Positions 1 through 5,898 are shown, counted from the stretch's first letter. The stretch is 7,514 nucleotides of DNA from Candidatus Dadabacteria bacterium RIFCSPHIGHO2_12_FULL_53_21 (GCA_001775255.1 MFCJ01000088.1:4409-11922); one strand, 5' to 3'. Program-made: numbers and translations. The notes: a model not told the origin generated them from the sequence alone.

Positions 1-1259
1 TCGCAGAGGAAGGGCCCGACTCATTCCTCAAGTCCAAGCCCGAAGCACTCAGCCTTTCAATAAAGGCAGGTCTCGAGCCCGATATGATAGGGACTGGCGG
101 GGAGGCGGGAAGGGTCTTCGTCGCTCGAGGAGGTAAACTCATACCCCTGCCCGACGGGCTATTCCCCGCCCCCACGAGTATGGCGGCTCTTTTCAACTCA
201 CCGCTCCTCTCGATGAGGGGGAAGCTCCGCATGACGCTCGAGCCGTTCCTCCCGAGGGGGGATTCGCGGGGGGATGAGAGCGCGGCGTCTTTCATAAGGC
301 GGAGGTTCGGCGCCGAGGCGTACGAGCGGATAGCGGAGCCGCTCCTCGCCGGTATATATGCCGGGGACCCCGAGACCCTGAGCGTCCGCGCGGCCCTGCC
401 CGCACTCGTGAAGATGGAGGAGGATTACGGGAGCGTCGCACGGGGGATGAGAAGGAACGGAGCCGCCGGGGGCGGCTCGAAAAACGGCAGCGGAGGAGGC
501 GGCAGATTTGCGACGTTCGGTCGCGGGATGGGGACCCTTATCAACGCCCTCGCATCCGGGCTGCCCGGGAATTCCTTAAGGCTTAAGAGCAGGGTGAAAA
601 GAATCGAGCCCGCTGGCAGGGGGTTCAGGATTCATCTCAACGGAGGGGACCCGCTCGAATGCGATGCGGTCATAGCGGCCCTTCCGGCGCCCCAGGCTTC
701 TCTCGTCGCTGCAGGCATCGACCTCGAGCTCTCGGAGAGCCTCTCCCGGATTAGATATGTATCGACCGCAGTGATAAACCTCGGTTACAGGAGGAGCGAA
801 ATAACTCACACATTGGACGGCTCGGGATTCGTAGTCCCTTCGTCAGAACGCCTGCCGGTGCTCGCATGTACATTCAGCAGCGTGAAATTCGCGGGCCGGA
901 GTCCCGACGATGCTGTCCTGCTCCGCGTGATTTCGGGAGGCGCACAGAACCCTGATATTTGCTGCGAGGACGACGGGTGCCTCATAAACCTTGCGCACGG
1001 AGCACTTTCGCCCATTTTAGGCATAAAATCGGAGCCGTTATACAGCCTGGTCAGCCGGAACCCGGAGTCGATGCCGCATTATGCCGTCGGCCACGGCGCG
1101 CTTGTCGCACGGATAATGGAGACAGCATCCGCATATCCCGGATTGAGGCTCGCCGGAAACGCGTACGGCGGTGCGGGCATACCCGATTGCGTGCGCTCGG
1201 GCGAGGAGGCGGCTCAGGAGATATTCTCGTACATCGCCAAGAGAGGGGACGAGGGATGA
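1..1259 (+). CDS. hemY: Oxygen-dependent protoporphyrinogen oxidase, 5'-truncated by window edge
   Basis: This FAD enzyme oxidises protoporphyrinogen IX (or coproporphyrinogen III in the coproporphyrin-dependent branch) late in heme synthesis. The frame is open from base 3, so the first ATG at 84 is not the start. The residues before it, including EEGPDSFLKSKPEAL, match the conserved GPDSF block of the family. About 418 residues are present; family members are usually about 450-480, so the N-terminal Rossmann GxGxxG FAD motif lies upstream of the window. Other family marks are the GIYAGDPETLSVRAALP block, FGRGMGTL, SMPHYAVGH, and the C-terminal FAD-contacting stretch LAGNAYGGAGIPDCVRSG. A Gly/Ser-rich linker (about 448-505) is longer than usual and low in complexity. 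The stop codon overlaps the ATG of the next gene, so the two are probably translationally coupled. E. coli HemG is an unrelated flavodoxin-type enzyme. Some databases name this family hemG. Confidence in the family is high; substrate form is not decidable here. Confidence 0.95.
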   Translation, partial: AEEGPDSFLKSKPEALSLSIKAGLEPDMIGTGGEAGRVFVARGGKLIPLPDGLFPAPTSMAALFNSPLLSMRGKLRMTLEPFLPRGDSRGDESAASFIRRRFGAEAYERIAEPLLAGIYAGDPETLSVRAALPALVKMEEDYGSVARGMRRNGAAGGGSKNGSGGGGRFATFGRGMGTLINALASGLPGNSLRLKSRVKRIEPAGRGFRIHLNGGDPLECDAVIAALPAPQASLVAAGIDLELSESLSRIRYVSTAVINLGYRRSEITHTLDGSGFVVPSSERLPVLACTFSSVKFAGRSPDDAVLLRVISGGAQNPDICCEDDGCLINLAHGALSPILGIKSEPLYSLVSRNPESMPHYAVGHGALVARIMETASAYPGLRLAGNAYGGAGIPDCVRSGEEAAQEIFSYIAKRGDEG

Positions 1260-1489
1260 AGGTAACAAGTCCCGCAGGCGAGCTTGACATCATCATCGGA
1301 GAAACTTCGGTCGAAGGCGGAAGCGTCGTCGTAAACGCCGGTGTAGGGCTATGGGAGGTAAAGATTTATCTGGGGCCCGAGGATTTCAAATTCTTTCTCT
1401 CGGTATTCTTCAAACCCAAAGTTTTGATTCTGCTTTTGAAGCGGCTCTTATGGAAGACGAAACAAATCCCCCCGAACCGCACTTTATAA
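1256..1489 (+). CDS. Small 77-residue protein of unknown function, coupled to hemY
   Basis: I do not recognise this protein. The same frame is open from further upstream, but the sensible start is the ATG at 1256, which overlaps the hemY TGA in an ATGA arrangement and follows a purine-rich GGGGACGAGGG stretch that can act as ribosome binding site. The product begins MKVTSPAGELDIII. Its first 45 residues are mixed and glycine/valine-rich (about VVVNAGVGLWEVKIYLGPEDF). A hydrophobic and then basic segment follows (FFLSVFFKPKVLILLLKRLLWKTK). This may be a short membrane-attached helix or an amphipathic tail. The tight overlap suggests it is made together with the heme enzyme, but no role can be inferred. 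Its 3' end lies 23 bases from the convergent end of the CopD-like gene, and I see no clear terminator in between. Confidence 0.7.
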   Translation: MKVTSPAGELDIIIGETSVEGGSVVVNAGVGLWEVKIYLGPEDFKFFLSVFFKPKVLILLLKRLLWKTKQIPPNRTL

Positions 1490-1512
1490 AAAGCAAAAAG
1501 ATTCACCCGACA

Positions 1513-2019
1513 TTAGAAGCCTCCCCTCACCAGTATTACGGCCAGAAAAACCGCCAGGAGGGCGAGAATGAAGTTGAGCCTCCCCATCATGACGGCTGCC
1601 TGTCTCAGCCTCCTCCCGCAGGGAGAGAGAGGGTCCTCGCGAATGAGCTCGGTCGCCCTCGGCCCGAGCCAGAAATCGTGTACGGCGCTCACGATGAGAA
1701 TCAGTCCCACGGCAATGAGCTTCACAAGGAGCGTGTGCCCGAACGGGCCGGCGAACAGCCGTCCGGTCGTAAGGTCGGCGAACCCGAAGCCCCTGTACGA
1801 CAGGTTGAAGGTCCCCGTTATTATCAGCAGAACGAGCGAAATCCACCCGACGAGCCTGAACCTCACCCCCGCCTGATAAAAGAGTGTCGGGAAGAGACCC
1901 CGGAATTCAGGCTTCCTGAGCACGGGTATCAGCACGAGTATGAGAAAGAACATCCCGCCTACCCATACCGTCGCCGAGATGATGTGCAGGTATACCGAGA
2001 TAGCATATAGGGTCTGCAT
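1513..2019 (-). CDS. CopD-like four-helix integral membrane protein
   Basis: The 168-residue protein has four hydrophobic segments at about residues 7-33, 55-74, 95-113 and 145-164, with no signal peptide. The first helix carries YLHIISATVWVGGMFF (His12, Trp19), and the third ends in HDFWLGPR (His114, Asp115). Such helix-borne His residues are typical of the CopD/copper-resistance D superfamily, which also resembles the heme-synthesis protein HemJ. CopD proteins have been linked to copper uptake across the inner membrane, but many small stand-alone members have no assigned substrate. The hemY neighbour makes a heme or metal link tempting, though the two genes converge and are not in one operon. 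The ATG at 2019 follows a GGGGGGC stretch that serves as a fair ribosome binding site. The dedA stop is 41 bases upstream, so the two probably share a transcript. The loop at residues 128-141 (DPLSPCGRRLRQ) is encoded by a small DNA hairpin. Confidence 0.8.
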   Translation of the reverse strand: MQTLYAISVYLHIISATVWVGGMFFLILVLIPVLRKPEFRGLFPTLFYQAGVRFRLVGWISLVLLIITGTFNLSYRGFGFADLTTGRLFAGPFGHTLLVKLIAVGLILIVSAVHDFWLGPRATELIREDPLSPCGRRLRQAAVMMGRLNFILALLAVFLAVILVRGGF

Positions 2020-2060
2020 ATGAGAGCCCCCCGGTTATAGAGTGCGTTTCGGGACCGGAA

Positions 2061-2681
2061 TCACTGCTGCTTCTTCTTCCTTACCAGGGACTTGAGAGAC
2101 GCGATGATTCCCGGAAGCATGGAGAGTATTATAATCATGAGCACGATAGGGAACAGGTACTTGTCCACGCCGGGGATCGTCGAGCCGAGAAAATAACCGA
2201 GCGAGGTCAGGCCGACAGCCCAGAGGGCGCCGCCTGCAAGGTTGTATAAAACGAACACTTTGTAGTTCATCCTTCCCACACCGGCCAGTATAGGGGCGAA
2301 AGTCCTTATGATGGGCATGAAGCGGGCGAGAATTACGGTTTTCCCCCCGTGCGCATCGTAAAAACGTGCAGCCCGATCGAGGTGTTTCTTATGGAAAAAG
2401 AACGAGTCCTCTTTCTTGAATATCGCGGGCCCTGCCCTGCGCCCGAACGCATAGCCGAAGTTGTCGCCGAGGACAGCGCCCGCAAAGCATATCAGTATGA
2501 GGAGCGCGATGTTCAGGTGTCCCTGAGAGGCGAGGAACCCAGCCGTGAATAGGAGCGAGTCCCCGGGGAGGAAAATACCCAGCAATACCCCGCATTCGGC
2601 GAATATTATGATGAATATGCCTATGTATCCGGCCCACTTGATCAGGGCCACGAGGTCGATTTCGAGAAACGGTATATGCAT
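2061..2681 (-). CDS. DedA family (SNARE-associated/VTT domain) membrane protein
   Basis: This 206-residue inner-membrane protein shows the DedA family marks in order: FAECGVLLGIFLPGDSLL (Glu29, Pro39-Gly40-Asp41), a G(D)NFGYxxGR segment near residues 72-81 with Asp73, and the re-entrant-loop signature ARFMPIIRTFAPILAG at 119-134 (Arg120, Pro123, Arg126, Pro130). Asn147 and Trp154 follow, and the tail is basic (RKKKQQ). The length is normal for the family (about 190-220). DedA proteins are half-conserved flippase/transporter-like proteins; some members recycle undecaprenyl phosphate or phosphatidylethanolamine, and loss affects envelope integrity and proton-motive force. The specific substrate cannot be told here. 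No convincing Shine-Dalgarno sequence precedes the ATG at 2681, but a TATAAT box sits about 27 bases upstream, so the leader is short. It is probably the first gene of a dedA-copD transcript. Confidence 0.93.
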   Translation of the reverse strand: MHIPFLEIDLVALIKWAGYIGIFIIIFAECGVLLGIFLPGDSLLFTAGFLASQGHLNIALLILICFAGAVLGDNFGYAFGRRAGPAIFKKEDSFFFHKKHLDRAARFYDAHGGKTVILARFMPIIRTFAPILAGVGRMNYKVFVLYNLAGGALWAVGLTSLGYFLGSTIPGVDKYLFPIVLMIIILSMLPGIIASLKSLVRKKKQQ

Positions 2682-2707
2682 GGTCTGTTTTCGGCGAGCG
2701 CGGAATA

Positions 2708-2727
2708 ATTATAACCGCATGAGCGGT
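2708..2727 (-). promoter_or_regulatory. Putative dedA promoter -10 box with adjacent inverted repeat
   Basis: On the reverse strand a perfect TATAAT (2713 to 2708) lies about 27 bases before the dedA ATG. No good -35 hexamer sits 16-18 bases further up; a TTGACC is present but only 11 bases away. The spacer is occupied by a perfect inverted repeat, ACCGC-TCAT-GCGGT (2714-2727), abutting the -10 box. Its position suits an operator for a regulator, perhaps with activator-dependent transcription, but this is inference from position alone. Confidence 0.4.
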
Positions 2728-2817
2728 CAAGAGTGTACCACAGGAAAATGGTTGTAACTACCTGAAAGGAAAGAAAGGGTTGAACGCATTAGGGTCAGGG
2801 GCTTTCAGGGCGCCGGA

Positions 2818-2846
2818 TTGACAAATTTGAAAAGCGTCACTATTTT
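2818..2846 (+). promoter_or_regulatory. Forward promoter: perfect -35, weak -10
   Basis: TTGACA at 2818-2823 is a perfect -35 hexamer, followed by exactly 17 bases and TATTTT at 2841-2846 (four of six matches to TATAAT). Start of transcription would be near 2853. It points into a gap with no conventional gene on this strand, so it would drive either the 36-codon ORF at 2872 or a small RNA. Confidence 0.45.
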
Positions 2847-2871
2847 TTGAATTAATCAACGGGGCGGAATA

Positions 2872-2982
2872 ATGAATATGAGAACCGGCTTTCTGGCCGG
2901 GGGCGGGGTTTCAGACATTTACGACATTCCCCGCGGCATATACCCCTTCCGAATGTCCGGAATGTCGAAACGCAGCAAATAA
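2872..2982 (+). CDS. Possible 36-residue small protein
   Basis: An ATG at 2872 opens 36 codons ending in TAA at 2980-2982. The product starts MNMRTGFLAGGGVSDIYD and ends in a basic SKRSK tail. It has no recognisable domain and no signal peptide. Support comes from the promoter about 20-25 bases upstream of the ATG and a GGGGCGGA stretch in ribosome-binding position. Against it are the short length, and the fact that much of its second half is an inverted repeat (2918-2970) that would fold in RNA. The stop overlaps the first two bases of the 53-base direct repeat. It could equally be a non-coding RNA or chance. Confidence 0.3.
   Translation: MNMRTGFLAGGGVSDIYDIPRGIYPFRMSGMSKRSK
2918..2970. 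repeat. Imperfect inverted repeat, 12-base arms
   Basis: The left arm at 2918-2930 (TTTACGACATTCC) pairs with the right arm at 2959-2970 (GGAATGTCGAAA) apart from one extra A. The loop is 28 bases. The right side also has a short tandem GAATGTCC-GGAATGTC. It lies inside the possible small ORF and could be a structured RNA element or an operator-like site. Confidence 0.5.
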
Positions 2983-3033
2983 GCGGCGGGCTTTGGAAAA
3001 ATCATAGAAATCCGGGAAGGGAGCTTCCGGGAC
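2981..3033. repeat. 53-base direct repeat, copy 1 (3' of the radical SAM gene)
   Basis: This stretch is identical over 53 bases to 4587-4639, and a weaker match runs on for about 10 more bases. Inside is a hairpin with 7-base arms, CCGGAAG and CTTCCCGG, with one bulged C, read on the reverse strand. It is followed there by the T-rich TTTCTATGATTTTT. Copy 1 begins 29 bases after the stop codon of the reverse-strand radical SAM gene, so it is well placed as an intrinsic-terminator-like or REP-like element. The T-tract is interrupted, so terminator strength is uncertain. Confidence 0.85.
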
Positions 3034-3062
3034 TCTGTCAGGGGGTGCAGGCGCTGCAGCCG

Positions 3063-4223
3063 TTAAATTTCCGCCTCATAGGCGCTTTCCCCACCTGCGG
3101 ATTTTCCCGCCTCGTAACCCCTGGGCACGAATGCGCAGAAGGGCTCCGACTCCATGTAGTCTCCCGTCACGGCGTATGCCCTCGCCCTCGATCCCCCGCA
3201 GATATTCTTATACTCGCACGCGCCGCACTTCCCCTTGAGCCTGTCGTAATCCCTTATCTCCATGAAAATGGGTGAGTTTCTATATATATCGACTATGCTT
3301 TCGTTTCTCACGTTCCCACCGGACAAGGGCAAAAACCCGCTCGGATAGACCTCGCCGGTGTGAGAAATAAACACAAAACCGTTTCCCGAATTGACCCCCT
3401 TGGGCGCAAGTCCGATGCTGCCGCCCGGTCCGAAATCGCGCGTGAGACGTTCCGGGAGGCTCGTTCCGAGGGGGCTCCCGCCCGTCGGTCTCTTTTTCAT
3501 CTCCTGCTTGATTACATACCGCCTGTAATGCTGAGCCTCCGTTATCTTGACTATGAAATCGACCTCCTTCGAAAACCTGTACAGCTTATCAAACAGTCTT
3601 TCATATTGGTAAGCCTCCATCTGTTCCAGCAGCTTCCCCCTGCCCATGGGCACAAGGAAAAACACCTCCCAGAAGACGACCCCGAGTTCCCTCACGAGCC
3701 GGGCGATTTCTTCGAAACGATCTATATTGTGCATGCCGAACGTCGTGTTGATTTGAAGCGGAAGGCCCGCGGAATGTGCGTACTGAGCGCCCTTCATCGT
3801 CAGATCGAAAGCCCCGGGAATACCCCTGAACGTATCGTGAATCTCCCTGTCAGGCCCGTCCAGACTGAGCGCCATCTGAGCGAGACCCGCTTCTTTCAGC
3901 TTTCCAACAATCTCCTGCGTTAGACTAGGCGTAGCGGCCGGAATCGTAGCCATACGCAAACCTTGCCGGGACCCGTGCCCTATGAGATCGAAAATATCCT
4001 CTCTCTTTATCGGATCCCCGCCGCTCAATACCATGATCTCAGTCCCCATCGACCGTACTTTATCGATAAGATCGAAACCTTCCTCCCTTGTAAGCTCCCG
4101 GGGGTCGCGCCTGTTAACCGCTTCCGCCCTGCAATGGCGGCACGCGAGGTCGCACGCCTGTGTAACCTCCCAAATCACCACAAATGGAGTAAGTGAAAAA
4201 TCCATTTCTTTTATGCTCTTCAT
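3063..4223 (-). CDS. Radical SAM/SPASM enzyme, TIGR04053-like, function unknown
   Basis: This 386-residue enzyme has a radical SAM core with CDLACRHC near its start (Cys24, Cys28, Cys31 holding the [4Fe-4S] cluster), the SAM-binding GGD motif in VLSGGDP, and a core of about 200 residues. The C-terminal SPASM-type cluster domain contains Cys333, Cys336, Cys342 and Cys363 within KCGACEYKNICGGSRARAY. FVFISHTGEVYPSGFLPL and WEVTQACDLACRHCRAEA resemble the TIGR04053 family. AhbC/AhbD/NirJ heme-pathway enzymes share the CGGSRARAY-type tail and are the main alternative. The substrate is unknown. I see no short precursor-peptide gene beside it apart from the doubtful 36-codon ORF. The start at 4223 is chosen because GGGGAGGTG lies eight bases upstream; the longer frame to 4277 lacks a site and would add 18 unconserved-looking residues. 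The gene stands alone between two copies of a 53-base repeat. Confidence 0.9.
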   Translation of the reverse strand: MKSIKEMDFSLTPFVVIWEVTQACDLACRHCRAEAVNRRDPRELTREEGFDLIDKVRSMGTEIMVLSGGDPIKREDIFDLIGHGSRQGLRMATIPAATPSLTQEIVGKLKEAGLAQMALSLDGPDREIHDTFRGIPGAFDLTMKGAQYAHSAGLPLQINTTFGMHNIDRFEEIARLVRELGVVFWEVFFLVPMGRGKLLEQMEAYQYERLFDKLYRFSKEVDFIVKITEAQHYRRYVIKQEMKKRPTGGSPLGTSLPERLTRDFGPGGSIGLAPKGVNSGNGFVFISHTGEVYPSGFLPLSGGNVRNESIVDIYRNSPIFMEIRDYDRLKGKCGACEYKNICGGSRARAYAVTGDYMESEPFCAFVPRGYEAGKSAGGESAYEAEI

Positions 4224-4230
4224 AGAAATG

Positions 4231-4239
4231 CACCTCCCC
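4231..4239 (-). promoter_or_regulatory. Ribosome binding site fixing the radical SAM start
   Basis: On the reverse strand GGGGAGGTG ends seven bases before the ATG at 4223. It is the only strong Shine-Dalgarno sequence near any candidate start of this gene, and it would lie inside the coding region if translation began at 4277. Confidence 0.8.
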
Positions 4240-4301
4240 GTTAACAGAATAATTGAATGCAACTCCTGTGCCATCAAAACCCGCGGCCGGGGCTCCCGGC
4301 G

Positions 4302-4315
4302 AATATCCGGATATT
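4302..4315. promoter_or_regulatory. Perfect 14-base palindrome upstream of the radical SAM gene
   Basis: AATATCCGGATATT is a perfect palindrome about 80 bases upstream of the radical SAM start, followed by a partial echo, TATCCGAAATTT. It is a plausible operator for a dimeric regulator of the gene. No clear sigma-70 promoter could be assigned nearby, so the regulatory role is a guess. Confidence 0.35.
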
Positions 4316-4405
4316 TATCCGAAATTTATTCGACGGAGGGCGTGACCGAGGGGATATAACTGCCGAATCCCCCTATTCAGCCTCGTTCCGCGCACTCTCT
4401 CCGGG

Positions 4406-4431
4406 AAAAGCGGGGCCGGCCTCCTTTTTTT
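4406..4431. terminator. Terminator-like hairpin with T-tract
   Basis: AAAAG-C-GGGG, a CCGG loop and CCTC-CTTTT can pair with one bulge, followed by further T residues on the forward strand. On the reverse strand the same hairpin is followed by only four T residues. It lies in the 490-base gap between the radical SAM gene and the first IPTL-CTERM gene. It could end reverse transcripts that run past the repeat at 4587, but the stem is short and the polarity fits the forward strand better. Confidence 0.3.
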
Positions 4432-4586
4432 ACCCTCGCCTATCCCGTCAGATTTATCGACATCTTACATTCTTCCTCAGGCGCTCCGCATAAATAATCG
4501 AGAGTACCCCGCACCATAATTGCTTTTTATTGACCGGGGAGTTCCAGCAGAGCGATAAATGCAGAGCGAGAAAGGTTCGATTCCGG

Positions 4587-4639
4587 AAGCGGCGGGCTTT
4601 GGAAAAATCATAGAAATCCGGGAAGGGAGCTTCCGGGAC
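4587..4639. repeat. 53-base direct repeat, copy 2 (3' of IPTL-CTERM gene 1)
   Basis: This is the second perfect copy of the 2981-3033 element, same orientation, 1606 bases away. It begins 75 bases beyond the stop codon of the reverse-strand gene at 4715-5233, so both copies share the same position relative to a gene end. No similarity extends to the left of either copy, so the left edge is sharp. A reverse-strand frame of 78 codons (4454-4690) runs through it but is probably not a gene. The rest of the 4278-4714 gap holds only the palindrome at 4302 and the hairpin at 4406. Confidence 0.85.
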
Positions 4640-4714
4640 GCTGTACGGGAGGTTAATTGCGAGTATCCCGAGGCGGAGGGGGTGATGCATTGAGGGGAAA
4701 GCGAAAATTAGTCC

Positions 4715-5233
4715 CTAAACATTTGCCGCGCGCCTTCTATAGAGCATAAAGAACACGCCCACGAGGATAAGTCCCCCCGCCGCCGCCATCATCCCCCATT
4801 CGGAGAGCGTGGGGATATTTGTCGGTCCCCGAGAGTTCACGAAGGTGCATGTCGTCTCTCCCGGCGCAATACATTCAGTGGCTATACCGCCGGGTATGCT
4901 CGTAATTGAAAATCCGCTAATGGGATCGCAGTCGACATCGGTTAATATCCAACCGGGTGTATTCTGCTCAATGATTTCGGCTTCATTCTGAAAATCATAG
5001 AACACTTCCCGACAACGCCCCCCATCGAAGAGTTCCTCAGTCGTTGTCCCCGTAAAATCGATGATGTCGATCAGAAAGCTTTGGTCCCCCGCCCCCGGAG
5101 CTTCTTTACATATAAACAGAGTGCACGGGAACTGCGCGCTCGCGCTTATTGAGAGCGATGGGATCAATAAAGCCCCAGTCGCAATAAGAACAAATAAGGC
5201 AAAGACAAATAAAGGTTTGCGTAAACTCCTCAT
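4715..5233 (-). CDS. IPTL-CTERM exported protein 1, prealbumin-fold-like outer domain
   Basis: The 172-residue protein starts with a Sec signal peptide (MRSLRKPLFVFALF; likely cleavage after ASA, residues 31-33). It ends with an IPTL-CTERM sorting tail from residue 140: IPTLSEWG, a hydrophobic helix, then RRR. Such tails are known targets of exosortase H, which processes the protein at the envelope. The mature part has the layout of SpaA-like prealbumin-fold domains: a CK-EAPGAGDQSF opening, an IIEQNTPGWILTDVDC middle, and a closing APGETTCTFVNS. It contains five Cys residues. The start at 5233 is preferred over 5260 because AAGGAGG lies six bases upstream and the signal peptide then begins with a normal basic n-region. 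It has its own promoter, so it is probably monocistronic. The biological role is unknown; a surface or extracellular structural protein is a reasonable guess. Confidence 0.88.
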   Translation of the reverse strand: MRSLRKPLFVFALFVLIATGALLIPSLSISASAQFPCTLFICKEAPGAGDQSFLIDIIDFTGTTTEELFDGGRCREVFYDFQNEAEIIEQNTPGWILTDVDCDPISGFSITSIPGGIATECIAPGETTCTFVNSRGPTNIPTLSEWGMMAAAGGLILVGVFFMLYRRRAANV

Positions 5234-5239
5234 GGTATT

Positions 5240-5246
5240 CCTCCTT
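5240..5246 (-). promoter_or_regulatory. Ribosome binding site fixing the start of IPTL-CTERM gene 1
   Basis: AAGGAGG on the reverse strand sits six bases before the ATG at 5233. It rules out the longer start at 5260, which would place this site inside the coding region. Confidence 0.8.
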
Positions 5247-5263
5247 AAACTGATAAGCATGCA

Positions 5264-5292
5264 ATTATCCGTGAAATCGAGGGAAAATACAA
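5264..5292 (-). promoter_or_regulatory. Promoter of IPTL-CTERM gene 1
   Basis: On the reverse strand TTGTAT, exactly 17 bases, then GATAAT (five of six matches to the -10 consensus). Transcription would start about 25 bases before the ATG at 5233. The layout is the same as at the other two IPTL-CTERM genes. Confidence 0.55.
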
Positions 5293-5338
5293 TTAATCCT
5301 TATAAGCCGTGATCAATACGCTCTCGAAGAGTCTCTCA

Positions 5339-5362
5339 CTACCCCTTCCCCTTCCCGCTGTA
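5339..5362 (-). repeat. Purine-rich intergenic repeat, copy A
   Basis: Read on the reverse strand, TACAGCGGGAAGGGGAAG is shared with copies near 6025 and 7156. Copy A begins two bases after the stop codon of the 5365-5820 gene. In the frame shared by all copies it reads YSGKGKG and then a stop. The core is short and low in complexity, but the three matches are near-exact. Confidence 0.6.
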
Positions 5363-5364
5363 CC

Positions 5365-5820
5365 CTACATGACAGCCTTTCTCCTGCGTACCGCGTAGAA
5401 CACCCCGACTAATCCTAATCCCGCAGCCGCGGCAATCACCCCCCACTGGGAAAGTGTGGGGATAGGATGCCTGGTCAGATGGCATCCTTCAATAACGCTT
5501 GCCCTGCAATTTAGAGCCTCCTGGGAAGTAAGCTTAAACTCGGCATCGCCTACACCTTCTTGAACGACTAGACAATGCCCGCCCTCATCGACGTTTTCCG
5601 CTGTAAAACTTGCAGATCCATTATGAATATCAACTAGATCTGAACTTAGATCGAACTGGGTGTTTTCGCCAAGTTCCCCGCCAGGGCAGAGAAGCTCAAT
5701 GATATCGTTACCGGTAATCCCGTCTGACAATACAGCGGTACCGCACGGGCAGGTTTGTGAAAAAGCATAATCGGATATAAAAAGAATCGTTAATAGTATA
5801 AGCAGGTTACAACTTTTCAT
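5365..5820 (-). CDS. IPTL-CTERM exported protein 2, small Cys-containing outer domain
   Basis: The 151-residue protein has a short signal peptide (MKSCNLLILLTILFI; likely cleavage after AFS at residues 19-21). It carries a typical sorting tail from residue 120: IPTLSQWG, an Ala/Gly/Val-rich helix, then RRRK. The approximately 100-residue mature part starts QTCPCGTAVLSDG, has several Cys residues and a VDEGGHCLVVQEGVGDAEF stretch. I do not recognise its fold, and it is not obviously similar to protein 1 or 3 outside the tail. The start at 5820 is chosen over 5841 because AAAGGAG lies eight bases upstream and the longer start has no site. Exosortase H processing is expected from the tail family; the function of the mature protein is unknown. 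Confidence 0.85.
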   Translation of the reverse strand: MKSCNLLILLTILFISDYAFSQTCPCGTAVLSDGITGNDIIELLCPGGELGENTQFDLSSDLVDIHNGSASFTAENVDEGGHCLVVQEGVGDAEFKLTSQEALNCRASVIEGCHLTRHPIPTLSQWGVIAAAAGLGLVGVFYAVRRRKAVM

Positions 5821-5828
5821 CCCAATCG

Positions 5829-5835
5829 CTCCTTT
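5829..5835 (-). promoter_or_regulatory. Ribosome binding site fixing the start of IPTL-CTERM gene 2
   Basis: AAAGGAG on the reverse strand lies eight bases before the ATG at 5820, supporting that start rather than the in-frame ATG at 5841. Confidence 0.75.
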
Positions 5836-5869
5836 AAACAATTTTATATGCTATCAATAATTTATAGCG

Positions 5870-5898
5870 ATTATAACACTTTGAGGTTCGCAGTACAA
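5870..5898 (-). promoter_or_regulatory. Promoter of IPTL-CTERM gene 2
   Basis: On the reverse strand TTGTAC, 17 bases, then a perfect TATAAT. Transcription would start about 43 bases before the ATG at 5820. This is the best -10 box of the three matched promoters. Confidence 0.65.

Noticed and set aside
84..1259. ATG at 84 as the start of the protoporphyrinogen oxidase
   Set aside because: The frame stays open to the window edge and the residues before it match the conserved GPDSF region of the family, so the gene is simply cut by the window.
1513..2019. CopD-like protein as HemJ, a second protoporphyrinogen oxidase
   Set aside because: The helix layout and HDFWLGPR end of helix 3 suit the CopD group better, and a complete-looking HemY-type enzyme is already encoded beside it. 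A distant relation remains possible.
3360..3923. 187-codon forward frame within the radical SAM gene
   Set aside because: It lies wholly antisense to a gene with complete cluster motifs and has no ribosome binding site or recognisable domain.
4224..4277. Eighteen extra N-terminal residues for the radical SAM enzyme
   Set aside because: The strong GGGGAGGTG site lies just before 4223, and nothing suitable precedes 4277.
2981..4639. Radical SAM gene as a transposon between direct repeats
   Set aside because: No transposase, no terminal inverted repeats and no target duplication are seen. Both repeat copies also share a position after a gene end, which fits a dispersed terminator-like element better.
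4454..4690. 78-codon reverse frame through repeat copy 2
   Set aside because: It runs through a dispersed non-coding repeat, lacks a convincing ribosome binding site and resembles no family.
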